NCBI GenBank assembly: GCA_023380755.1
Contig: JAMCSD010000006.1
Coordinates: 1-15,810, forward strand
Source of the DNA: Patescibacteria group bacterium
Lineage (GTDB): Bacteria > Patescibacteria > Microgenomatia > UBA12405
DNA length: 15,810 nt
Direction of reading: 5' to 3'
Under the pieces are notes generated by a model. It was not told where the DNA came from and made no database searches. It was given only the letters and a program-made list of their open reading frames with translations. The stretch's first letter is position 1, and the number at the start of each line of letters is the position of its first letter. Positions 1 to 7,439 of this stretch are shown piece by piece. The position numbers were made by a program, and so were the translations under genes.

Positions 1-322
1 TTTCTAAATCATAATCGTTTACCTGGGAAAATTGGGTCATATATTGTAAGCAAGCTCCGCACGGATAAGTTAGCTTATCATCGGCCACGCAAATCGCTTT
101 AAACTTATATTCCCCGTGGGTGGTGGCATGATCCAGGGCTGCCATCTCGGCGCACACCCCCAGACTAGATATTACTCCCTCCACGTTTACCCCCTCGTAA
201 TAGTTGCCCGCTTCTGTGAGTACGCAGGCCCCAAAACTATGCCCTGACTTAAACGAGAAGGCCCTTTTTCTGGCCTCGGTCGCTTTTTTTTGTAATGTCG
301 CGATTTCTTCATTGGTTAGCAT
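1..322 (-). CDS. cdd: Cytidine deaminase (partial, C-terminal end beyond left edge)
   Basis: Zinc enzyme that deaminates cytidine or deoxycytidine to uridine or deoxyuridine in pyrimidine salvage. My translation of the minus strand gives 107 residues with no stop before the window edge. It shows the substrate-binding NVE (residues 46-48), the zinc ligand and catalytic glutamate as CAE (57-59), and the second zinc motif PCGAC (87-91) followed by LQ. The start is ATG at 322-320, with a GGAGG ribosome binding site at 329-333 six bases upstream; the N-terminal helix continuing into ARKRAF fits the family. The start lies inside the end of the epimerase gene (14 nt overlap), so translation is probably coupled. 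The start codon is also inside one arm of a perfect 29-bp inverted repeat. Only the last few tens of residues should be missing. Confidence 0.93.
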   Translation of the reverse strand, partial: MLTNEEIATLQKKATEARKRAFSFKSGHSFGACVLTEAGNYYEGVNVEGVISSLGVCAEMAALDHATTHGEYKFKAICVADDKLTYPCGACLQYMTQFSQVNDYDLE

Positions 323-459
323 GGATGACCTCCCCATAATGACTTCCACAATATACCGCCTCCACCCCCGCCTTTTCAAATGCTTGGATATTCTCTGCGG
401 TTATTCCGCCATCAATGGCCACCATCTTTCCCATGCTAACCAATGAAGAAATCGCGACA
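296..459. repeat. Perfect 29-bp inverted repeat across the rpe/cdd junction
   Basis: Bases 296-324 and 431-459 are exact reverse complements, separated by 106 nt. The left arm covers the cdd ATG, its first codons and the rpe stop; the right arm lies in rpe codons about 147-156. The cdd ribosome binding site (329-333) is in the loop. Pairing stops abruptly on both sides. Confidence 0.95.
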
Positions 460-899
460 CACACTCGCTCATCAATTGATTTCTCCTCAAATCCGGCTTT
501 TCTCGCCATCAGGAGTATCAAATCAGTTTCTTTGGGAATGCTGCTGATTTCGGTGTCGACATCAAAGCCCAACCCGACTTCTAGCCCCTCTGCCTTGGCT
601 TTCGCTACAAACTGTTCTCTGTCCGCCATCATTTCTACCTGGCCGATTACCCGGCTGGCTCCAACAAATAAGCATTTTTCCAGCCATTTTATTGGCTCTT
701 TCACCATGAGATGAATATCCCACAAAATTTCTTCGTTATTTTCCACTGAGTTTAACAACTCTAATTCAAAAGTTTTTCCAAAGGCAAAGGTATTATCCAG
801 CACATCTACCTGAATCCATCGGCTCGTTTCTCGCACCTTCTTTATCCGTCCTTCCGCCTTCTCAAAATATTTTTCAAAAACGGTTGGAATAATCTGCAC
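309..899 (-). CDS. rpe: Ribulose-phosphate 3-epimerase-like protein, divergent
   Basis: A TIM-barrel protein of 196 residues (typical family members have about 220). Family landmarks are VDVLDN near residues 31-36, DIHLMV in the middle, and IDGGI followed by AGVEAVYCGS near the C-terminus. The canonical enzyme interconverts ribulose-5-phosphate and xylulose-5-phosphate using metal ligands His, Asp, His, Asp. Here the first His (H in HFDVMD of E. coli) is Gln30; Asp32, the His of HLM and the Asp of DGG remain. The usual NPGFGGQ loop is replaced by KAGFEEK. Residues about 147-156 are encoded by one arm of a perfect inverted repeat whose other arm covers the cdd start. It follows the glycosyltransferase by 3 nt. 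The fold is clear; activity on the normal substrate is less certain because of the missing residues. Confidence 0.82.
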   Translation of the reverse strand: MQIIPTVFEKYFEKAEGRIKKVRETSRWIQVDVLDNTFAFGKTFELELLNSVENNEEILWDIHLMVKEPIKWLEKCLFVGASRVIGQVEMMADREQFVAKAKAEGLEVGLGFDVDTEISSIPKETDLILLMARKAGFEEKSIDERVCVAISSLVSMGKMVAIDGGITAENIQAFEKAGVEAVYCGSHYGEVIHANQ

Positions 900-902
900 A
901 CC

Positions 903-2336
903 CTACTGTACCATATTCGCCGGCAGCTTCTCCCAATTGCCTATAATATATTCCAAGCCTTGGATATTCCATTTATATAGTTGATAAATTATCACCACCA
1001 TTGCTACTGACCATACCCACCCAACCCACCTTTTTTCTTTTCGGAATTTCCACCACACCCAGCCGCCGCTTATCAGCGCCACCAGCATTAACCGGTAAGT
1101 TAGCAGCCCCCCGGCATTGGACCGGTAAACCATGTATCCCCAATAAAAACTGGTCGACAATGGCAGTAAAAAGAAACCTGCTACTGTTTGGACATTTGGT
1201 GCCAAAATCAGCTTCTTTAAAAGCAGGCCGCCTCCAATTACCACAAATGGCACTAGGGGTAGGTAATACCACGAATAATTTGCTCCGCCCATCACCAGCA
1301 TCACTGCCAAATAACTGCCGCTCCAAATCACCAGCTCTCGGTACTGTTTTTTTATTCCTAATAAAATTATCCCTAATTCACCCCACACCCAATACCCATC
1401 AATCGGGAAGTGGCTAAACCGTGGCATCGGCAAAGTACTCAAAAAATTTAGCGATCCCCAAAACCCTCGGCCGCTTTGGTCTAAAAACAGCTCTTTAACC
1501 ACCCCTGGTGCCAGCCACCAGGCATACCCGTAATAGACTAATCCCACCACCATCGTTATTAATCCAAAAACTACTCCTTCCTTTCGAGTAGCTCCGCGTG
1601 CCATCAAAGTTGCTACTCCAGCTATCAATACAAATATGCCTGATTCTTTAGTCGTTATTGTCAGTCCTGCCAATATTGCCCCCAGCACCAGCCACCACCA
1701 TTTTTTCGTTTTGAGGAATAACTGCAGCATTATAAAACACCCCAAAAATAGGGGAATCATTATGTTCTCAATTAAAGCGTATCGGGACCCCAGCACAAAC
1801 ACGCTGCTGGTGCTGTAAATCACCATGCTTAAAACACCCACCGCCACACTCGAACTTATCGTCCAGGCTGTGATGCCGATTAATATACTACTCAATAATC
1901 CGATTTCTACCGCCATCGCTCGATAATCCTCCGCCTTAATTTCCTCAATTGATTTAATTGGTGGGATCTTTAGCGAATACAGTATTCCCGCCAGCGGTGA
2001 ATGGTCCAAAAACGGCTGGACCATCGTCACATACTCCTTTCCTTTTCCGAAGTCTGCTTGAATCGTTCTCGTTATCGGGTAAACAAAGGTCTCTTTGTTA
2101 ATTAAAGTTGGCACTTGGCCGTCTTGCCTCAGGCTAATCCCGTCAAAACTCGTCACCCCCTTCCGCTCCTTCTTTTCTTTACTTTCCGCTGCCTTGTAAG
2201 CCCCGTCCACCATCGACCACCCGCTCGGAATTCCGCCCCTTCGGAAACTATACCCCACCCAGGCATAATCCTTTTCATCCAGAATGTCGGTGGTGTTGGG
2301 TATCCGCTCCGATCCTAACCGCCTTAAATAAGCCAA
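903..2336 (-). CDS. GT39/PMT-like membrane glycosyltransferase, 5'-truncated
   Basis: A multi-spanning membrane protein of GT-C type, resembling the dolichyl-phosphate-mannose/ArnT-like mannosyltransferases that move sugars from lipid carriers outside the cytoplasmic membrane. The first loop carries the family's acidic pair (D20-E21 in LDEKDYAWVG), followed by about ten hydrophobic helices from residue 145 onward, many Trp-rich. Family members normally begin with a transmembrane helix before this loop. Here there is none: the frame is open only to a TAA at 2346-2348 and the sole early start is TTG at 2336, with no ribosome binding site. Sequence upstream of 2331 is an exact inverted copy of codons 73-87 of this same gene (44-bp repeat). 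I infer that the true N-terminus was replaced, so the protein may be defective unless the assembly is wrong here. Confidence 0.8.
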   Translation of the reverse strand: MAYLRRLGSERIPNTTDILDEKDYAWVGYSFRRGGIPSGWSMVDGAYKAAESKEKKERKGVTSFDGISLRQDGQVPTLINKETFVYPITRTIQADFGKGKEYVTMVQPFLDHSPLAGILYSLKIPPIKSIEEIKAEDYRAMAVEIGLLSSILIGITAWTISSSVAVGVLSMVIYSTSSVFVLGSRYALIENIMIPLFLGCFIMLQLFLKTKKWWWLVLGAILAGLTITTKESGIFVLIAGVATLMARGATRKEGVVFGLITMVVGLVYYGYAWWLAPGVVKELFLDQSGRGFWGSLNFLSTLPMPRFSHFPIDGYWVWGELGIILLGIKKQYRELVIWSGSYLAVMLVMGGANYSWYYLPLVPFVVIGGGLLLKKLILAPNVQTVAGFFLLPLSTSFYWGYMVYRSNAGGLLTYRLMLVALISGGWVWWKFRKEKRWVGWVWSVAMVVIIYQLYKWNIQGLEYIIGNWEKLPANMVQ

Positions 2337-2375
2337 GTGCCAACTTTAATTAACAAAGAGACCTTTGTTTACCCG
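2076..2375. repeat. Perfect 44-bp inverted repeat at the 5' end of the glycosyltransferase gene
   Basis: Bases 2076-2119 and 2332-2375 are exact reverse complements, separated by 212 nt. The left arm encodes residues about 73-87 of the glycosyltransferase; the right arm occupies the place where its N-terminus should be, 17 nt after the gap gene. Within each arm a small hairpin (AACAAAG/CTTTGTT) can also form. Confidence 0.95.
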
Positions 2376-2392
2376 CACTCCTATTTTCTTCA

Positions 2393-3412
2393 TTACTTGC
2401 CAACCAGCATTGCCATTTCAATTAGCCGGCAACTATAGCCGTATTCATTATCATACCAAGCCCCGACCGATACCATATCATCCGATACTACCTTGGTCAT
2501 TCGGCTATCAATTACACATGACGCATTATTCCCTATCACATCGCTGCTCACCAATGGGTCATAAGATACTTTTAGTTTCCCTACCAGATCCGGAGAAACG
2601 CTGGCTTCTTCAAAAATACTGTTGATTTCTTCCACAGTCACTTTGCGCACCATTTTAAAAGTAAGATCAGAATACGACCCGCAAACTACTGGCACCCGAA
2701 TAGCCGACCCCGCAAATCTCCCCTTGGCCATCGGGTAAGCGGCTACTACCGCTTCGGCGGCCCCCGTCGATGTTGGCACAATATTAATGGCAGCTGCCCG
2801 CGCTCGCCGGGCATCCTTGCCGCTGCCATCGACAATATTTTGGTTCGTGGTGTAGGCGTGGACGGTTGTTAGCATGCCTTCTTGGAATCCGATTGCCTCG
2901 TCCAATAATTTCACAATTGGCGCCACGCAGTTGGTGGTGCACGATCCATTGGAAATTAATGGTTCCTTTTTATAGCTTTTTTCGTTGACTCCCAATATAT
3001 AGACCGGTATCTTATTATCTTTGGGTGGGGCTGATATTACCACCTTTTTTGCTCCGCCCTTCAAGTGCCCCAAGGCTTTTGTGTCTGTAAAAGCTCCGGT
3101 ACACTCCAGCACTACCTCTACTCCGTAATTCCGCCAGTTAATTTTATTCACATCTGGTTCGCCCAAGAAGGGGATAGAAAGATCGCCCACCTTCAGCCGG
3201 CCGATTTCATCTCCCTTTTCCGGCTCGCCAAAACTCACCTGATAGGGTATCCGCCCGTAAACAGAATCATATTTAAACTGCAAGGCATAAGCCTCCACCG
3301 GCAAGTCTCCTTTCGTATTTATTGCTGCCACCTCTACATCGTATTTTTCCATCAAGATTGCTCTCAACACTACCGTTCCGATCCGTCCAAAGCCATTTAT
3401 CCCAATCTTCAT
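2393..3412 (-). CDS. gap: Glyceraldehyde-3-phosphate dehydrogenase
   Basis: Tetrameric cytosolic enzyme oxidising glyceraldehyde-3-phosphate to 1,3-bisphosphoglycerate. The length (339 residues) is normal. The Rossmann motif INGFGRIG is at residues 5-12, the catalytic cysteine is Cys158 in SNGSCTTNC, and the general base is His185 in TVHAYTTNQ. The C-terminus shows the conserved WYDNEYGYS. The residue after Asn32, normally an Asp binding the adenosine ribose of NAD, is Thr33 here, which may relax specificity towards NADP. The preceding gene ends 9 nt upstream and its stop codon overlaps a TAGAAT hexamer 6 nt before the ATG, so there may be an internal promoter giving a leaderless mRNA. It sits with pgk and rpiB, which fits lower glycolysis. 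Confidence 0.97.
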   Translation of the reverse strand: MKIGINGFGRIGTVVLRAILMEKYDVEVAAINTKGDLPVEAYALQFKYDSVYGRIPYQVSFGEPEKGDEIGRLKVGDLSIPFLGEPDVNKINWRNYGVEVVLECTGAFTDTKALGHLKGGAKKVVISAPPKDNKIPVYILGVNEKSYKKEPLISNGSCTTNCVAPIVKLLDEAIGFQEGMLTTVHAYTTNQNIVDGSGKDARRARAAAINIVPTSTGAAEAVVAAYPMAKGRFAGSAIRVPVVCGSYSDLTFKMVRKVTVEEINSIFEEASVSPDLVGKLKVSYDPLVSSDVIGNNASCVIDSRMTKVVSDDMVSVGAWYDNEYGYSCRLIEMAMLVGK

Positions 3413-3421
3413 AATTCCATT

Positions 3422-4468
3422 CTACTCTTCACGGTAACTTTTGGTAGCCAAATTATAAATGACCGATACCGTTTCCTTGCCCGGCTGAGGAGTATCTAAG
3501 GGCCACGGATCACCTAATTTAAAGAAAAATTCCTTACTGTCATTGTTAAAGCTACACTTAATATCGCGGTAGTTTTTATAAAACGCATTTGCTTTAGTTA
3601 GGTTAAATACTTCCTTAAAATCAGGCAAACTATATATCGAATCATGATCTTGACCGCCAAAATCATCCCGGTCACAGATGACGGCATAACGGTTATCTGG
3701 AGTCCATGTGATTCCTCCAACGGCTGATGGAAATCTTCGGATTGCACCCGTTTCAATATCATATATTCTTAACTCTTCATATTCCCAGCCGTACAATGAA
3801 TAGAAAATAAATCGCCCGTCGCTGGTAAATCGCGGCTCACTCAGGTCTGCCCCCTGCCACATACTTTCTCCAGAAAATTCGAGGGTATTATCAAGTTTTT
3901 GTGTTTTGCCATTCTTATTTAAATACAAGGAATTATACGAATTCGAATATTCTATCCACGTTTGTAATGATCCGAAGCTCGCTAGATCATATTTTCCGGT
4001 TTCTGTTTTGAGAGTTGTTAACAAATTATTCGGACTAACTTTCATAGTAATGCGATATTTACTTTTTGCCCCCTTGTCACTTTTGTAGTCAACCCAAAAT
4101 TGATACGTTCTATTTTCTTGTTCTGAAAACTTACTCGGTATTGCTGTCCCAATATCGGCATACCGTTTAGCTAATACTTGCGATGTAATCTGCATTGTTG
4201 GCTCAAACAAAGCCGCTGCTTTATCAAAATATCTTTTGGACAAATACTCATAATACAAATTGATTAATTGTTCGTCATTTACATAAATACTTAAAATTGT
4301 TGTCGGCGTTGGGGCTTCACTTGGAAGATAATTGATTCCCGTTGGCTCACTGGTAACCGGCACTTCTTTATAGCGGTAACTCTCATCCACTGACGAATAA
4401 AGAAAGATCCATAACAATACACAAAAGACTGCTCCGCTAAAAATTAATACCCTCTCCCTTTTACCCAT
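3422..4468 (-). CDS. Membrane-anchored extracytoplasmic protein of unknown function
   Basis: I do not recognise a specific family. With the start at ATG 4468, two nt after the pgk stop, the protein has 348 residues. A charged MGKRER N-terminus is followed by one hydrophobic segment (about residues 7-22) and then a soluble domain, consistent with a signal anchor and an outside-facing protein; I see no lipobox. A Pro/Thr/Ser-rich linker precedes a helical region (about 45-85), and the second half has repeated short strands such as SEPRFTSDGRFIFYS and GGITWTPDNRYAVIC, which resemble blades of a TolB or WD40-like beta-propeller. The open frame extends upstream to 4534 inside pgk, but the start next to the pgk stop gives a proper N-terminus. 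It sits between pgk and gap, so it is co-transcribed with them, but nothing links it to glycolysis. Confidence 0.8.
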   Translation of the reverse strand: MGKRERVLIFSGAVFCVLLWIFLYSSVDESYRYKEVPVTSEPTGINYLPSEAPTPTTILSIYVNDEQLINLYYEYLSKRYFDKAAALFEPTMQITSQVLAKRYADIGTAIPSKFSEQENRTYQFWVDYKSDKGAKSKYRITMKVSPNNLLTTLKTETGKYDLASFGSLQTWIEYSNSYNSLYLNKNGKTQKLDNTLEFSGESMWQGADLSEPRFTSDGRFIFYSLYGWEYEELRIYDIETGAIRRFPSAVGGITWTPDNRYAVICDRDDFGGQDHDSIYSLPDFKEVFNLTKANAFYKNYRDIKCSFNNDSKEFFFKLGDPWPLDTPQPGKETVSVIYNLATKSYREE

Positions 4469-4470
4469 CC

Positions 4471-5502
4471 CTATTCCCATGCCGGAAGACTCCCCCGCGT
4501 AATGAATTCCAGCATCACCCCGCCGCCCGAACACACAAAATCAATTTTGTCTTGTAGCCCCAAGGCATTAATTGCCGCTCCGGTATCCCCGCCGGCGACA
4601 ATTTTGTAAGCTTTGGCTGCCGCCACTGCCTGGGCAATTTCTTCAGTCCCTTTTTTGTTTTCTGGTGATTCAAAATAGCCCATTGCTCCAGCCCAGACAA
4701 TTGTTTTGGCATAGTTAATGTAAACCTTAAAGTTAGCAATGTCCTCCGCCGATAAATCCAGGCCGTCGGCCTTTAGCTTGGCCACTAACAACTTTTGATC
4801 ACTTAATTCGCCCTTCATAAATCCTAATTCATAAATCATTTGTGGCAATTTTCCCCCCACTATCACCTTGTCGGCTATCTTTTCCAATCCCGGTAAATAA
4901 TTTAATTTATCTTTTTTTGCTCCGCCTAATAGCACTACCAATGGCCGCCGTGGATTAACCAGCACCGCCTCGATTTTTTTGGTTTCCTCAATGAAACTTA
5001 CCCCATAAAATGCCGGCAATTTTTTATGAAGCATTACCGAAGCATGCGCCCGGTGGGCCACCGCAAAAGCATCGTTCACGTACACTTCGCCCAAGGAAGC
5101 GAGATAATTCCCAAAGGCTTCCCTATTTTCCTCTTCACTTTTAGTAAACCTCAAATTTTCCAGGAAGACCACATCGTTGGCGTCCACTGCTGCATCAATC
5201 TTTTCGGTCGCCAAGATATCTTCCACAAACACACTGGTGGCCGGGTGTATCTCTGATAACATTCCCACTAATTCAGCATAAACTGGTTTTAGTGATAATT
5301 GTGGATCATTACCTTCTGGCCGGCCGCGGTGACCAATAATTAATACCTTGCATTTTTTATCCAAAAGTATTTTCAGTGTCGGCAAGGATTTAGCTAACCG
5401 GCTATTGTCACTCACCACTCCGCCCTCCATGGGTACGTCCAGGTCCATTCGCAATATTACTCGGGAATTTTCCGGCACTTCAGCCACACTTTTAAGATTC
5501 AT
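4471..5502 (-). CDS. pgk: Phosphoglycerate kinase, compact form
   Basis: Transfers phosphate from 1,3-bisphosphoglycerate to ADP. The N-terminal domain shows RMDLDVP (canonical RVDFNVP), GHRGRPEG (canonical SHLGRPKG), FLENLRF and VNDAFAVAHRAHAS; the C-terminal domain shows LLGGAKKDKL, the glycine-rich AGGDTGAAI and CSGGGVMLEF. It has 343 residues, compared with roughly 390-400 in most bacteria; the loss is spread over loops and the C-terminal tail, which ends soon after the GGG motif. The start ATG at 5502 overlaps the rpiB stop by 11 nt, indicating coupled translation. The following gene starts 2 nt after its stop. Confidence 0.97.
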   Translation of the reverse strand: MNLKSVAEVPENSRVILRMDLDVPMEGGVVSDNSRLAKSLPTLKILLDKKCKVLIIGHRGRPEGNDPQLSLKPVYAELVGMLSEIHPATSVFVEDILATEKIDAAVDANDVVFLENLRFTKSEEENREAFGNYLASLGEVYVNDAFAVAHRAHASVMLHKKLPAFYGVSFIEETKKIEAVLVNPRRPLVVLLGGAKKDKLNYLPGLEKIADKVIVGGKLPQMIYELGFMKGELSDQKLLVAKLKADGLDLSAEDIANFKVYINYAKTIVWAGAMGYFESPENKKGTEEIAQAVAAAKAYKIVAGGDTGAAINALGLQDKIDFVCSGGGVMLEFITRGSLPAWE

Positions 5503-5935
5503 AAGTTTTTATCTTTTTAATTCTTCTAATAAACCTTTCTTCGGATGAAAAAGTCGTTTCTAAAAATGTTCTAATAATTGCCATATTGAGTTCTTCATCA
5601 CACAAATCAGCCGATAAGCACAAAATATTAATATCATCGTCAGTTCTGGCTAATTGGGCTTGTTTTTCGTTCATGCACAGTCCGGCTCTTATTCCTGGTA
5701 CCTTGTTGGCCGCAATCGCCACCCCTATTCCCGAACCACAGATTAAAATTCCCCTGCCTTTTTCTTGGGCGACTTTTTCTGCTAATTTAAAGGCTATTTC
5801 ACTAAAATCATCCTCTGGATCATATATTTTCGCTCCCACATCTTTTACTTCATACTCCCATTCTCCCAACTGCAACGCCACCTGGCTCTTCAGCTGGTAG
5901 CCGCGATGATCGGCTCCGACATATACTATACCCAT
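5492..5935 (-). CDS. rpiB: Ribose-5-phosphate isomerase B
   Basis: Interconverts ribose-5-phosphate and ribulose-5-phosphate in the non-oxidative pentose-phosphate pathway. The family start is visible as MGIVYVGADHRGYQLK, so I place the start at ATG 5935 and not further upstream, where the open frame continues antisense to the divergent gene. GADHRG provides the phosphate-binding part, and LICGSGIGVAIAANK carries the catalytic cysteine and anion-hole loop; the length of 147 residues is normal. A TATTAT hexamer lies five bases before the ATG and there is no Shine-Dalgarno, consistent with a leaderless transcript. It is the first gene of the minus-strand operon, and pgk overlaps its stop. The divergent gene starts only 13 nt away. 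Confidence 0.95.
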   Translation of the reverse strand: MGIVYVGADHRGYQLKSQVALQLGEWEYEVKDVGAKIYDPEDDFSEIAFKLAEKVAQEKGRGILICGSGIGVAIAANKVPGIRAGLCMNEKQAQLARTDDDINILCLSADLCDEELNMAIIRTFLETTFSSEERFIRRIKKIKTYES

Positions 5936-5948
5936 ACCTAATAATACA

Positions 5949-6626
5949 ATGGAAAAGCTTGAGATTAAAATTACCCGAAAGCCGATTCGTTCCCTTCGGC
6001 TTCGTCTGGCCAACAAAAATACTCTTTTGGTTTCTGCGCCCCGCCTAGTTCCCACTTCTGTCATTGATAAATTTATTCATGACAATGAAGCCTGGATCCA
6101 ACGCCAGCGGCTCCGGTTTACTCCGCCGCCCTCCTTGGCTGATCTGCGCACCCTCTCCCTTCTTGGCCGCCGTTATAACCTTATCATCCAAACCGCCTAT
6201 CGGGATTCAGTCGTTATCCTTGATAACCAGCAGCTTATCCGTCTTCACACCCTTAACCTTTCTTCTACTCACCTAAAACTTGTTTTTGAAAAACATTTCC
6301 GCCCATATGCCCTAAAAATCATCAAAACCGAGCTTTACCGCCTCCAAAAAATTCACCATTTTACCTTTCACCGCATCACCGTCCGCAATCAAAGCTCCCG
6401 TTTCGGCTCTTGCTCCGCCTCGGGTAATTTGAGTTTTAATTGGCAGATCATCTTTTTTCCCGAGGCCCAGTTCCGCCATATCTTACTGCATGAAGCCGCC
6501 CACTTAACTCATCACAACCATTCCCGGGCTTTTTGGCAGTTGTTAGCTTCTTATGACCCGGAGTGGCGTCTTCACCGCCTCTGGGTCAAAAAAGAGGGGA
6601 GCCGCCACATCCTCATTAAGTCTTAA
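5949..6626 (+). CDS. YgjP/DUF45-type zinc metalloprotease-like protein
   Basis: A 225-residue member of the YgjP/SprT-like (DUF45) metal-dependent hydrolases. The N-terminal half is beta-rich with many Arg/Lys. The C-terminal half has the family's SSRFGSCSASGNLSFNW segment (canonical RWGSC...LNW), the zinc motif HEAAH (residues 181-185), and NHSRAFW, whose His (NHS) is the usual third ligand. Substrates of the family are not well defined. It is transcribed away from rpiB with only 13 nt between start codons, so its promoter must lie inside rpiB; TATACT at 5922-5927 is a candidate -10 box. Its stop lies 4 nt beyond the end of the convergent exonuclease III gene, giving a short tail-to-tail overlap. 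Confidence 0.88.
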   Translation: MEKLEIKITRKPIRSLRLRLANKNTLLVSAPRLVPTSVIDKFIHDNEAWIQRQRLRFTPPPSLADLRTLSLLGRRYNLIIQTAYRDSVVILDNQQLIRLHTLNLSSTHLKLVFEKHFRPYALKIIKTELYRLQKIHHFTFHRITVRNQSSRFGSCSASGNLSFNWQIIFFPEAQFRHILLHEAAHLTHHNHSRAFWQLLASYDPEWRLHRLWVKKEGSRHILIKS

Positions 6627-7411
6627 ATCTCAATCTCCACCCCTACCGGTGCATGGTCCGATCCCAGGACATCCTCCAAAATAAAAGCCTTCTTTACTGA
6701 ATTTTTAATTTTTTCATCCACAAAGAAGTAATCAATTCTCCAGCCGACATTTCTTTTTCGGGCCCCCGACCGTTGTGACCACCAGGAATACGTGACCTCC
6801 TCTGGATGTCTCCACCTGAAAGTATCTACCCAGCCGTTATTTACCAATTTATCCATCCATTCCCGCTCGATTTTTAAGAATCCTGATACCAATTCGTTTT
6901 CTTTCGGCCGGGCCAAATCAATTTCCCGGTGAGCCGTATTCACATCGCCGCAAAAAATTACTTTTTCCCCCTGGTCCCGCAGCTTATTGATGTAATTTAA
7001 AAAGTAATCATAAAACTCCATTTTATAATCCAGCCTGGCTAATCCCTGTTTACCGTTTGGAAAATAAACGTTAAGTAAGGTAAATTCCTCAAATTTTGTC
7101 ACCACCACTCGGCCTTCACCATTAAATTTTTCATCCCGAGCCGAGTCGAGCGACATCCCGTTAATAATTTCTTTGGGCTTCAAACGCGTAAAAGTCGCTA
7201 CTCCCGAATAGCCGGCCTTTTTGGCTGAATTAAAATAGGAAAAATAATCTTTGGGCATATCTAGTGTGCTCGGTACTTGTTCCGCCGTAGCCTTGGTCTC
7301 CTGAAAGCAGTATATTTCCGCGCCATCTTTGTTCATAAAATCCCACAACCCCTTTTTGACCGCGGCCCGCATTCCGGCCACATTCCACGAGATGATGCGA
7401 ATTGTTTTCAT
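6623..7411 (-). CDS. xth: Exodeoxyribonuclease III / AP endonuclease
   Basis: Base-excision repair enzyme of the ExoIII/APE1 family that cuts the backbone at abasic sites and removes 3' blocks. With the start at ATG 7411 it has 262 residues, normal for the family. Catalytic landmarks are Asn10 in ISWNVAGMR, Glu38 in FQETK, GDVNTAH in the middle, WRIDYFF, and the final SDHAPV with Asp252 and His253. TTG (7420) and GTG (7417) are possible earlier starts, but MKTIRIISWN matches the family start. A TATAAT box at 7420-7425 on this strand lies 8 nt before the ATG, so the mRNA would have almost no leader. That box is half of a palindrome shared with the divergent membrane gene. Confidence 0.96.
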   Translation of the reverse strand: MKTIRIISWNVAGMRAAVKKGLWDFMNKDGAEIYCFQETKATAEQVPSTLDMPKDYFSYFNSAKKAGYSGVATFTRLKPKEIINGMSLDSARDEKFNGEGRVVVTKFEEFTLLNVYFPNGKQGLARLDYKMEFYDYFLNYINKLRDQGEKVIFCGDVNTAHREIDLARPKENELVSGFLKIEREWMDKLVNNGWVDTFRWRHPEEVTYSWWSQRSGARKRNVGWRIDYFFVDEKIKNSVKKAFILEDVLGSDHAPVGVEIEI

Positions 7412-7419
7412 GCTCACCA

Positions 7420-7429
7420 ATTATATAAT
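7420..7429. promoter_or_regulatory. Palindromic -10 element serving two divergent genes
   Basis: The 10-bp perfect palindrome ATTATATAAT contains TATAAT on both strands (7424-7429 on plus, 7425-7420 on minus). It lies 8 nt before the xth start on one side and 10 nt before the likely start of the CDP-alcohol transferase-like gene (7440) on the other. I infer overlapping divergent promoters; the -35 elements are not obvious. Confidence 0.5.
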
Positions 7430-7439
7430 GAAAGTAGTT

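Noticed and set aside
204..446. Plus-strand reading frame near the left edge as a gene, or as an alternative C-terminus of the epimerase after inversion
   Set aside because: It is antisense to cdd and the epimerase. The inverted form would lose the DGG motif and the barrel end, so a functional switch is unlikely.
1001..1417. Plus-strand frame of 138 codons opposite the glycosyltransferase
   Set aside because: A shadow of the coding strand, with low-complexity composition and no ribosome binding site or family resemblance.
2076..2375. Simple single-cell amplification chimera
   Set aside because: A chimera makes one switch and continues in the new orientation; here the sequence returns to the original neighbourhood after 44 bp. 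An assembly error is not excluded.
4469..4534. Earlier start of the membrane-anchored protein inside pgk
   Set aside because: It would add a Gly-rich, charged extension before the signal anchor and overlap pgk by 64 nt; the ATG right after the pgk stop gives a normal N-terminus.
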